Source of the DNA: Labia minor
Taxonomy: Eukaryota > Arthropoda > Insecta > Dermaptera > Spongiphoridae
NCBI GenBank assembly: GCA_963082975.1
Contig: OY720344.1
Coordinates: 89,404,107 to 89,468,106 of the forward strand
Direction: 5' to 3'
Length of the DNA stretch: 64,000 bases
The notes under the pieces are model-generated. The model had not been told where the DNA came from. It ran no database searches and saw nothing but the letters and a program-made list of their open reading frames with translations. Every line of letters begins with the position of its first letter. Within the stretch, counting starts at the first letter, position 1. A program made the translations under genes and the position numbers. Positions 21,811 through 31,844 of this stretch are shown here, piece by piece.

Positions 21811-24800
21811 TAATAACTTTAATTTCAAGAAATTATTATAAAAATGAGATCTAAGTGGTGCCAAAAATTTCAAATCTGTATATTTCTAAATCTTTCCTAT
21901 CCACAGTATTATTTATAATAGTTAATTAACTTTAAAACAAAAATATAAAATATATTAAATCAAGTAAAAATTTCTCCATTCTACCCCATTATCATATAAT
22001 TGAGTCTATCTTTGTATCATAAATTGAATACTTCTAAAATTTATATTTATTTATATAAAGTCCTTTTGAACTCAAAAGTTCTTGATAAACCTATCTGCCC
22101 AGAGTCACTTTGATCTAATTAATATTTTCTCTAATTCAATTCTTTCATATCAGATTTTTTATTATCTATTGACTATTGGTTTTCTATAAACAAATTTTTC
22201 TAGTATCTTTACTCAATTTGATCTACATGTTTGGATAGTGATCATGTATATTTATATTTTATTCAAAATTCTTTTTTACGATTTAAATTTTTTTACAATA
22301 TTAAAATAATATAATTTGTTCTCTTTACTTAAATAGAAATTGTTTTTAAAATTATAATAGAATTTGTAATAGAAATTATATGTTTTCATTCAATATTGAT
22401 TTATTATTAATCAAAATTGTCTTTAATTGATTTTTATATTTTATACCAAATTAATTATAAATGTAAAATTATTATTTTTTAATAGAAAATTTTTAAAATT
22501 TATTCCTTTTATTAAAGGTGCATTTTTATTTTTGAACTCTGGAAGGATTTGGTGGATTGTATACCATTTCACAAATTGTCTATTATAAGCTCGGAAGTAA
22601 ACAGAGCAATGACGTATATTTGTTACAAGATCATACTGATTAGCGCCAATCACGTTTTGCTTGCAAGGTAGAATAGGGAAGGGATGGTGGGGAGAGAAAG
22701 GACGTTAATAAACACACATGTTGAAAATATAAATATTATATTAATAATGAAAAATTTTCCGATATAACAAGATTAGAAAACATATATAAATAAAATTTGC
22801 TATTTAATATGGTATACACGTAGGGCTATGACAAAATAGAGTGGGATTGAGGAAAGGAATGGAGGTGGAGGGAAAAGGCGGAGCTCAACCGGAATATAAA
22901 ATAATAAAGCCCTTCTTAACCCTTATAGTCCTCTTAAAGTGAAAGCATAGAATAGACCATTATGTCTTCCTGAATTTTTATAGTAATGAGTTACACTTTG
23001 AGAAATGTTTTAGTATTTTCCTAATCATAAAAGTCGAAAGAAACAATTATTTTAGATGAATGGAATTTTTCCAATATAGTTTTATCTATATATAATATTT
23101 TGTTCTATTCATATTATATATAATAAACAAAATAAAATTTTCAATTAATAATCTAATAAAATCCAAATTTGAATATTTTATTATATTTATTCTTTCATTT
23201 AGATTTTCAATAATTACTTATCAATTAAAAATTGATAAAAACAAGAATATTAATCAAAAAAAAAAAATAAAAAAAATTTTCAAAACTACAATTATTTAAA
23301 AATCCACAAAATTGTAAAATTCAAAAAAAATTATTGAAGATGAAAGGTATATTTTTCCGATGAAGCTTAAAAATAATAGTAATAAAATGTAAAAATATGG
23401 ACTGGTCAATTCTATTTATATACAATGACACTGTTATGTTATTACGTGCTCAGCACCAGATCTTTGGTAATAATCCTATTGACTTTCCTCATTTCGCGAT
23501 CTATCAGATACTTATAATAAAAATATTCTAAAAAATAAATAAATTCGAGGAAAATAATTTTCTTTATTACGAAAAATGGTTTGAAAGCAGCGAAATTGGA
23601 ACTCAGAGTACCAAATTAGCTTTCATTTTGATTCTAAAGACAAAATGTAACAGTTTCGAGTCCACTGGATGACCTTGATGATGCGCGCGCGTCCTGTGTA
23701 AACGAGTTGAAGGGGACGCGACCGATACAAGAAGAAAGCGCATCCCCAAAACAATTGAAATAAAAGAAAAAGTGTTTCTTCAAAAAAGTTGCATTTTTTA
23801 TTATAATCTTGATGTATATATATATACATATACTTATATGCATATGTATATATATATATATATATATATATTAATATTTGTTATCTGAGAATCAATATAT
23901 TGTATATAGAAAGAATTGGAAAAAAAACCTATAAAGAATAAATCAATGAGTGAAGGAGAATGTGATTTGAAGTGAAACGTGATTTATTATTAAATATAAA
24001 ATATAAATTTTATATCTTATTCGTTTAAAGAATTTACATTTATTTTGGCTTTTGTAATGTTTTACTATATTTATTTATTAAAAAAGTATTATTTTTATAT
24101 GTATTTGAAATCGAGGAATTTATTAGTCATTACTAAGAGTAGAAAATAGGATAAAAAGATTAGAAGAAATAAATAAATGACAAAAATTCTATATTTAAGA
24201 TCAAGAGAAAGATGGGTAGAAAAATCACATGGGACAGACAAGGGTTTAGCTTAGACTTTATATCATTCTCAAAAAGTATTTACTGATAATTTTACAAAAA
24301 AATATTTAAGGTATTTTATTCAAAAAAAATGAAGAAATTCTTAAAATAAAACTAGATAAAATATTATACATTTCATTATTATTATTATTAAAAAAAATTC
24401 ATTAAAGTACAGAATGACTGATCCAACTTATAAAATTATAAAACCTACTTCGCTCAATCATATTTTAATTGTCTTTATTGATTTTGTAATATATTTACTC
24501 TCCCTAACTATTTAAAATTCTATCTACATAAATATTTTTTTTTTAAATTATAAAGGTTAAAAAAATGCCACTTTTCCAAACCTGCTGGCTCATCTGATGT
24601 AAATAGTAATGAAAAAACTTTCAAAACTCCATTCACTGTATTCGAGTTATTGGAATTTTATTGTTAATCAACGATATATTGGAAAACTCCAAATGCAATT
24701 TCTTTTCTACAGATTATTTACGTTCATGAAAATAAATACCTATATTTAGAGAATATTTTAAAATATTTTTCACACATTCATATAATTTAATAAATATTCT

Positions 24801-25915
24801 ATAGCTTTAAGTATCTACATAAAAATAATTTATAAAATATTTACAATTTTTTTTTTAATTATCAAAAGTAAAAGTATAATTGTGAAATATTTCTATAGTA
24901 ATTCAATTTTTAAATCATATTAAATAACATTAGAAATATTTCAACCAATTGAATAAATTTTGTTGTGTTTTTTTATAATCAAATGCATCAATGCAAGAAC
25001 AAAAATTTGTTGTTTTTTTTTTTAAATGAAAGTCATTTTGGAAATGTGAGTGGCTTACCTATGTGCTATAAATCAACAAATATACGATCAAACAATTCTT
25101 CCCCTCACCATTCATTTCCTTTTGCAGATCTATATTTCATTTCCTCCTCCCCCTCTCTCTCTTTCATTCCAAACTCAAATTTAAATTCAATTGAATTTGC
25201 ACACGCGATAGAAATTATATCATTTGAACAGCTAATCCGTATTTTATCATTCATTTCGACCAAAAATCAATTAAAAAAAGATAATACAATATATTATTAA
25301 TAATACATATAAAAAAATATTAATGAATATAAACAATATTATGAAAGAAAGATGTATTAGTATTATATGTAAAATAATGTAAATTTAATAATTTATTTAT
25401 TTATTTTATTATTAAAGTGGATAAGAAAATTATGTATATATATTTATATTTAATAATTTATAAAGTGGGGCAATCTAAGTTTTCAAACTTTGTGAAAACT
25501 TTTTTAAATATCAAATATATAACCAAATTATATTATTCCAACATTGAAAATGAATATATTAAATAAATATTAAAAAAATATACTAAATCTTTTTATTTGA
25601 CTTGGAAAAATATTTTATAATTCAATATTCTTTTCTGCATTTTCTTGGCTGATAAAGCAAAAATATATAAGATATATATATAATAATAAAACCGAAGATG
25701 AAAATTTTTAACCCTCATATAAAAAAAATTATCTCTTTCTTTTTTTAAATTATTTAAATACATATATATTGATTTCAAGAAAAGAAAATATTGTAATTCG
25801 ATTTAATTATTTTTTAATATTATAATATTTCACTCACAAAAACACAGAAATATCTTTAATTTTTTATTTTATTGATATCATATTTTGTAACGATTTGAAA
25901 AAAAAATTAAATTAA
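21811..25915. other. AT-rich DNA with two GC-richer islands
   Basis: Mostly featureless. The islands 22610-22700/22800-22915 (purine-rich, GGAGGTGGAGGG) and 23600-23750 (CGCGCGCGTCC, GACGCGACCG) stand out. The second has all three minus-strand frames open for about 20-30 codons after an acceptor-like TTTACACAG. This openness reflects composition, so no gene is called. A 111-codon frame at 24965-25300 is low complexity. Confidence 0.4.
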
Positions 25916-26852
25916 TTTTTACTATCTCGCCAGAGATAGTATTGCGATCACAAAAATTTTCGTGGTCGAAGTTTTGATGGTTTTATATGTTTTGAAGGTT
26001 CCTGAATCATTTTCACTAAGGATGAGAGAAATGTCTGTCTCTCTGGGTGTGTATGTGTGTGTTTACGAGGGTAGGTGGAAATCTTGACAGACACTTCAGC
26101 GTGTGGGATTTTTACCCACTAAAACTACCTCCCTTTGACGCCTCTTCCCTCCTACGGTACCACAATAAGGTATAACTTCGCAGGAGAGTTTCTTCAGCTA
26201 TAAGTAGCTCTTGTTCAGGTGTTTGCTAGGCTGTTCCGTTCTTTCTCTGAACGACGTAGCTCTCTCATGACCCTTGCGGCGAATGTGTATCTGTGTGTGT
26301 GTGTTTCGATGTCGAGATTTTGATGTTTTTATACGTTTTGAAGGTCCCTGAGTCATTTTCACTAAGGTAGAGAAAAATGTTTTTCTCTCTCTCTCTCTCT
26401 CTCTGTGTATGTATGTAGACAAGATTACGCAAAAACGGTTTGAATCATGAAATTTGGTATACGGGCATTATTCAAAATTTGTAGTATTCTATCAACTTTT
26501 GAAAAATGTAGCTAAACCGGAAGAGGGTCATTACCTATCACGTTTTGATATTTTTTTTCCTCTAAAGTGACCGTAGAGATAAAGCTATATGTTTGATAGT
26601 TTTTCACATCATTAAAAATTGTATAAAACTGCTATATATAGAATTTCAGCTTGATTGAATCGCTGAAAGTACCGGAATTAATTTTTTAACACTGCAAATC
26701 ACGCGCCAGTACGTGACATGGTGCCATCAACAAAAAGCCAAACACGCGGTGGTTTAATAAATATTATTTATTAATTTTAATTTAAATATAATATATGTTA
26801 TTTAATCCAATTCAAATTACGAGACAGTCGAGTGGAGGCACTCCAGCTTATT
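25916..26852 (+). mobile_element. Family A HINE-like element with duplicated 5' block
   Basis: It begins TTTTTACTATCTCGCCAGAG and reaches the TGTCTGTCT core by about 26045. A GC-rich spacer follows (26068-26285). Then a second copy of the 5' block starts at about 26309 (TCGATGTCGAGATTTTGATG) and runs through a CT repeat to a normal 3' end GGCACTCCAGCTTATTTT. The hairpin GAGTGGAGGCACTC is intact. The double 5' block suggests a second copy inserted into the first or a strand-switch event. Confidence 0.75.
26068..26285. other. GC-rich spacer inside family A, origin unknown
   Basis: This is about 218 bp of unusually GC-rich sequence with a hairpin GTGGGatttttaCCCAC near 26100-26120. It is not repeated in the window and no frame stands out. 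It may be a captured fragment, as Helitron-type replication sometimes picks up flanking DNA. Confidence 0.4.
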
Positions 26853-27155
26853 TTAATATTTATTATTATAAAAATCTCAAGTCGATCTGATATTTTGACA
26901 ACTGAATAATATGAAAATATATATTATAGTTTAATATAAATTTATAAAAATAAAATATATTATTTTGTTTTTATTCATTAATAAAGCTAGTATGTTCTGA
27001 AAAACTTGTTTAGATATACTTAGCTATTGGTTAAATTGAAAAAAAAATAAAGAATGGTCTTTTATTTGAAAACAGGTCTGTCTATCATTCTATCATAAAA
27101 ATACCCTGTAAATAAATCTCAGGTACAACCTGAATACAGTTATGCATTTGCAATG
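26853..27155. other. AT-rich DNA
   Basis: No gene. A TTTATT at about 27059-27065, and its complement AATAAA on the minus strand, could serve as a poly(A) signal for the candidate exon that follows. Confidence 0.4.
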
Positions 27156-27281
27156 TCAGGTTGGCCTTGGGAGGTGTGGCTCCTTGGTGACGTCAACTCC
27201 TTCCACCTTGAAATCATCGGAAACGGTTTTGACTGGTTTCTGGAAGACAGACTGAGTGGGGTTCAATGAAACTTCTTTGAT
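27156..27281 (-). CDS. Candidate terminal exon of a host gene (minus strand)
   Basis: A 41-codon minus-strand frame ends with TGA at 27156-27158. It reads through NPTQSVFQKPVKTVSDDFK and VEGVDVTKEPHLPRPT. Codons favour C/G at the third position (AAC, CCC, GTC, TTC, ACC), unlike the surrounding DNA. An AATAAA lies roughly 90 nt past the stop. A plausible acceptor AG (ATCAAAG) is at the upstream edge, but its pyrimidine tract is poor. The antisense strand has a 30-35-codon frame too. The product is not recognised. Confidence 0.3.
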   Translation of the reverse strand: MKEVSLNPTQSVFQKPVKTVSDDFKVEGVDVTKEPHLPRPT

Positions 27282-28104
27282 TGTAAATTATTAATAGCTT
27301 GGTATCATTTGCACATTTGGTGAGATTATTTTCATGTTCAATAAAAAAAAATAATGGGCTTGTTTTTTTCTTTTTTTTTAAATTTCTCTGATAATATATT
27401 TTTTGGTTTATTAATAAATAAGTGAAAAAATATATTATTAATGATTTTAATATATATATATATATTTTTTGTGAAATTAATAAAATTATTTAAATACAAG
27501 TTTTTTTAAAAATAAAAAAAAAAAATTTAAATCCATCCTGATATTGAAAGTAAACATAACAAATAACTAAAGTAAAATTTAAAATTAAGTACATATAATT
27601 ACTTTATATATTTATTTTATTTGTGTATTATTTAAATTCCTACTTTCTCTTGTTTAGTGTTTGAGCCTACTATTATAAAATTACAAAAAATTAAATGTAT
27701 ATATATATAAGTATTTCTATGTATATGATTTTAAATTTTATTTTAATTATTTGTTATGTTCATTCATGCACACTTATTTTTTTATTATTTTTAAAAAAAT
27801 CTTAGTATATATTTTAAATAATTTTATTAATTTCAAGATATCTATAAATATAAAGGAGAGTGTTTGTATGTATGTAATTTGTTTACTTTTTTGCTGTCTT
27901 AGAAACAAAAAAAAAAAAAGAAATCTCCTACTTAACCGACACTTATGTATACATGTAATGTATGATGGAATTGAGGCAGGAAATAAGATGAGGATTGAAA
28001 TTAATAGGGATAAAACAAAATATTTAGTAAGAGAGAAAAACATTATTAACACACAAAGTCTTAACATACAACGTCTGTTATCATACAGTAAAGAGGCTTA
28101 ACTC
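27282..28104. other. AT-rich DNA, no gene seen
   Basis: Overlapping 97-116-codon frames on both strands (27751-28101) are hydrophobic or low-complexity products of A+T runs and are not called. Confidence 0.45.
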
Positions 28105-28500
28105 ATCAAAACTTTTGAAGTGAAACTTCTTTAGCGGCGTCCTGACATTTGGTTGAGAATGGAGAGTGAATTGAAAAATTGAAATTTCGTAACGCGTTAC
28201 GAAACGCAAGAGAGAAAAAAGATATAGATATAACGAGTGAGAATGAGATAGCCTCTATCTCCGACTCTCTTTTGTGCGGTGTTTCGTTTTTGAGAGAGAG
28301 GCTATCTGGGTCTTTCTTTTGTCCGGTCTTTCGTCTTTGAGAAAGAGGCTATCTGCCTCTTCGTTTTGTGCTGTCTTTCGTTCTACTACGCTCTCGCTAG
28401 GTCCAAAGTCCACGGCGCGCATGCGCGGTAGTACGTTGACGCGGAATAATATTTCTCAGCTTCTACTGGGTCAAAGAATAAAAATTAGTATGACTTATGA
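28105..28500. repeat. GC-richer block with a 47-bp tandem repeat
   Basis: The block starts with the palindromic motif GAAGTGAAACTTC (about 28117). It contains a perfect 20-bp palindrome TTTCGTAACGCGTTACGAAA (28185-28204) and about 2.5 tandem copies of a 47-bp unit (about 28270-28390; key words TTTCGTTTTTGAGAGAGAGG and GGCTATCTG). It ends in a CpG-rich stretch with GCGCGCATGCGC near 28415. The unit is not a multiple of three, so the 100-codon frame across it is not a protein. It is probably part of an unidentified transposon. Confidence 0.5.
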
Positions 28501-28762
28501 TCAAAAGAGGGCGAGATCTCCACCTTGTCCAGTAGATATCGCAATTAAATACAATTTGAATTTAAATATATATTAATTTCAAAATTTGCCTAAACATTTA
28601 TAAAAATAAATATACATATGAAATTTGTTATTTTTTTTTAATATTAAAAAATATTTAATTTGAGATTAATTATATGTAAGATCAACTATCAAATAGATTC
28701 AAACTTTTATTTTCTTTGATTAGATTATAATTAAATATTATTTATATTATTTAAAAATTATT

Positions 28763-29154
28763 ATTAAATTTAATTAATTATAAATTATAAATAATAAATA
28801 ATAAATATTAAACCAGCGCATGTTTGGCTTTTTGTTGATGGCACCACGTCACGTGTTGGCGCGTGAGATTTGCAGTGTTAAAAAATTAATTCTGGTAATT
28901 TCAGCTAATCAATCAAGCTGAAATTCTATATATAGCAGTTTTATACAATTATTAATCATGTGAAAAATTATCAAACATATATCTTTATTTTTACGGTCAC
29001 TTTAGAGGAAAAAAAATCAAAACGTTGTAGGTAATGACCCTCTTCCGGTTGAGCTACATTTCTCAAAAGTTGATAGAAAACTATGAATTTTGAATAATGT
29101 CCATGTACCAAATTTCATCATTCTAGCTCAAACCGTTTTTGCGTAATCTTGCCT

Positions 29155-29200
<46 letters not shown>

Positions 29201-29327
29201 ACACACACAGACATTTTTCTCAACCTTAGTGAAAATGATTCAGGAACCTTCAAAAAGTATAAAAACATCAAAATCTCAACATCGAAAATTTTCGTGATCG
29301 CAATACTATCTCTGGCGAGATAGTAAA
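28763..29327 (-). mobile_element. Family A HINE-like element, 3' end eroded
   Basis: Minus-oriented copy with a long microsatellite (AC run 29156-29214). Its 5' end (TTTTTACTATCTCGCCAGAG) is intact at 29327. At low coordinates the 3' hairpin part is lost; a degraded match may lie at 28505-28560. The 5' end abuts family C directly at 29328. Confidence 0.75.
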
Positions 29328-29559
29328 AAATGATTCATTATTATTGGATTTGGCTGGTAATATTAATACCTGAGACACCGAGCTCGCTCTACCCTTTAAA
29401 AAATATTGATATACAATTCTTTAATTATTTATTACAATTATTAAATGTATTAAATAATATTTTATTGAAAAAATATTAAAAATTATAAAACTATCTAAAA
29501 CTTAATTAATAAAAGAACAATGAATAAATAAATAACGAAAATAGATAAAAAAAAAAATG

Positions 29560-29630
29560 CACGCGGCGAGTTTCGATCCTTCGAACTCGGGGAGTAAAAA
29601 CAATTGTTCTTACTGCTGGTGTTGATAATT
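29560..29630 (-). repeat. tRNA-like (SINE head) segment, degraded
   Basis: The minus strand has GGATCGAAACTC, a B-box-like word, downstream of a degraded A-box region. It matches in place and layout the better conserved segment at 42865-42930. It is probably a dead SINE promoter. Confidence 0.35.
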
Positions 29631-29690
29631 ACAAAGATATTTTTACCATCTTTCAAAGACATTTATTTGTTTTGTTGTTTTTTTTTGAGA

Positions 29691-30110
29691 GAGATTAATA
29701 AATATATATATATTTTATTAAAAATAAATATTTTTAATTTTATTTCGAAATTAAATAATGAATTTTAAAATATTTTAAATATAAAAAAATGTTAATACAA
29801 TATGATTTAAAAAAAAGCGGGATTAATAAATATATATATATATTTTATTAAAAATAAATATTTTTAATTTTATTTCGAAATTAAATAATAAATTTTAAAA
29901 TATTTTAAATATAAAATTTCGAAATTAAATAATGAATTTTAAAATATTTTAAATATAAAAAAATGTTAATACAATATCATTTAAAAAAAAGCGGGATTAA
30001 TAAATATATATATATATTTTATTAAAAATAAATATTTTTAATTTTATTTCGAAATTAAATTATAAATTTTAAAATATTTTAAATATAAAAAAAATATTAA
30101 TACAAAATTA
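29691..30110. repeat. AT-rich minisatellite-like tandem (about 130-bp unit)
   Basis: Three successive copies start at GATTAATAAATATATATA (29691, 29820, 29994). Each contains TTTCGAAATTAAATAATGAA and AAATATTTTAAATATAAA. The second copy has an extra partial duplication. The same unit is present twice at about 42505-42635 in the homologous C copy. Confidence 0.65.
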
Positions 30111-30426
30111 AAAAAAGGCGGGAGTAAAATTTCAAAATGGATGCCATTTACGTCACCCATATATAATTTTCAATTAAGAAATTAATAATGAAGCTGTAAG
30201 TTTCAAGAGATGTAATCAATAAAACTCAATTTTTCTTTATAAATACTATATCTAGTGTGAATTTGAAAAAAATCGTTAGAGCGGTTTTTGAGAACCAATG
30301 GTTATAGATAAATAGATAGATATATACAATTTTAGCTAGCATAATAAGATAAGATATATATCGTGAAATAATTAAAATTCTCAAGTCAAATATACAGCGT
30401 GCACGCATACCGACGCATGTAATTGT

Positions 30427-30996
30427 GTGTGTGAACATGGTCGGCGATTCACACGCCAACACATACAGTTATGTGCGTCGATGACCATTCACGTTATTTA
30501 TCCGAATCTCAACATTACTTTAACACTACTAAATCAATTTAAAATTATTATTGCATTTAAAACTGCTTTTCTCTACTCCACAGATTTCACTATGCCGAAA
30601 AAAAATAACGACCAAAATTTAGACGATATTATTTATTTCATACACCTTTCACTACTGGTTTATAGCCACACAGGTGCTAATGCACTTGAACGAGGCGAAG
30701 ATAAAATCCCTCTAATTCTCGGGGGAGATTTTAATGTAAATTTTGGATCTGATGATTCGTTGCCGTTGATCAACTTTCTTCAAGAAACATTTGGTCTGCT
30801 TATAAATAACGATCCCAAGGAATCAACAACAAAATCTGGAACTACAATAGATGCTGTTTTTACACGTTATATAGAAAATATCGAATCACGAACATATATA
30901 TCTTATTTTAGTTATCACAAGCCATTAATATCAGTATTACCAATTGAAGCACCAACCGACAATAGTACAGGCAATGTAGATATGATGATAGAGTAG
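30427..30996 (+). pseudogene. Helentron-type endonuclease (C-terminal) relic
   Basis: The frame is 189 codons, but only the part from about residue 63 looks authentic. It carries motifs of an exonuclease-endonuclease-phosphatase (AP-endonuclease-like) fold: GDFNVN at 100-105, TTIDAVF at 139-145 and YFSYHKPL at 160-167. In the usual SDH motif the Asp is replaced by Tyr (SYH), which I associate with the endonuclease domain at the end of Helentron Rep-helicase proteins in arthropods and fish. The Rep and helicase domains (over 1000 residues in intact proteins) are absent. The first about 60 residues are spurious read-in sequence. Role when intact: presumed DNA nicking during rolling-circle transposition. 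Long identity to the family norm suggests fairly recent decay. Confidence 0.75.
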
Positions 30997-31270
30997 ATAA
31001 TAATAATAATAAAGCGAATATTTGTTACGAAAATTTTATACTGTTATATGTCTTTCGAAATGATCCCTTTATTTTTCTCTATTTCTCTCTCACTCACACT
31101 CTCAACTAAAATTTATCTTATTCTCTAGATTGTAAGAAGTTTCACTTCCGCCACGTGTACGATGCTGCACATTTTGCTTTTTATCAATGTTGTATTATAT
31201 GGGTGGTCGATGTTCTTGGTAGAAAGTAGATTTAGAGAATTTTATATTAGGATTGTTTGCAACATTTAAG

Positions 31271-31605
31271 GACCAAAGAAAGATGAGATCACCGGGCTAT
31301 GGCGGAGATGGCATAACGAGGAATTGCATTTCCTCTATGCATCTCCAGATATAGTTAAGGTTATAAAATAGAGAAGGCTGGGATGGGAAGGGGTCATGGC
31401 TAGAATGGTAAATTAAAGATCGGCGAAAAATATTTGGAAAAACCGATTGGGAAACGTCCTGTGTGATTGGGAAGACCAAGAACGTGGTGAGTAGACAATG
31501 TAGGAAGGGACGTGGGACAGATGGGACAGGGTAGGAGTTATATAGGATGATTATAGCTCAGACTTGGGGGTTACTTTCGAGATCCATAGAGCCACAGTGA
31601 TTGAT
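31271..31605 (+). pseudogene. Non-LTR retrotransposon ORF2 C-terminal relic
   Basis: Frame pieces read TGLWRRWHNEELHFLYASPD, then IVKVIK, a stop, then RRLGWEG and MARM. A shifted frame gives GRPRTRW-type sequence and VDNVGRD. This is the conserved tail of a LINE protein common in arthropods (pattern NEELxxLYxSPxI...RRLRWAGHVARM...GRPRxRWxDN). In-frame stops and frameshifts make it dead. A related relic lies at 59970-60131. The antisense 60-codon frame is a shadow. Confidence 0.7.
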
Positions 31606-31689
31606 AGATTGATATAACAAATACAATAGTAATATATAATTAATTTACTGATTAAATTAAAATATCTTATAAATAAGAACACAAAAAGA

Positions 31690-31844
31690 TATGATAATAT
31701 AATGTAATATACTGATTGCAACAAAATGGATGAAAACCTTTTACATACAGACTTTCAATGATTTACTATGTATTACTTCGGGGGTACAGGGGGCGGAGTC
31801 CCCGTCTAGATGAGAAGAGCGCCGAAGGCGCTCTGATCAGCTAG
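31690..31844 (+). mobile_element. Helitron 3' terminus with canonical hairpin and CTAG|T
   Basis: ACTTTCAATGATTTACTATG, then GGGGGTACAGGGGGCGGAG, then the hairpin GAGCGCC-gaa-GGCGCTC at 31817-31833 (7-bp perfect stem). Seven bases later comes CTAG at 31841-31844, followed by T. A GC-rich hairpin just before CTRR and insertion between A and T are the defining Helitron 3' features. Related ends lie at 18267 and 45626. The element's 5' end could not be found. It may include the endonuclease relic at 30427-30996. Confidence 0.85.

Larger units (their letters stand above)
29328..30354 (-). mobile_element. Family C unit, copy R, with expanded internal repeat
   Basis: It matches the first C unit of the composites: TGATTCATTATTATTGG at one end, TTTTAGCTAGCATAATAAGA at the other. 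The GC-rich terminal hairpin is missing, replaced by the junction with family A. It contains a tRNA-like segment at 29560-29630 and a locally amplified stretch at 29691-30110. Confidence 0.65.

Noticed and set aside
28274-28576. 100-codon Ser/Arg-rich ORF
   Set aside because: It spans a 47-bp tandem repeat whose unit is not a multiple of three; the frame shifts meaning at each unit.
30226-30462. 78-codon minus-strand ORF
   Set aside because: It is AT-rich, overlaps family C and lies antisense to the endonuclease relic frame.
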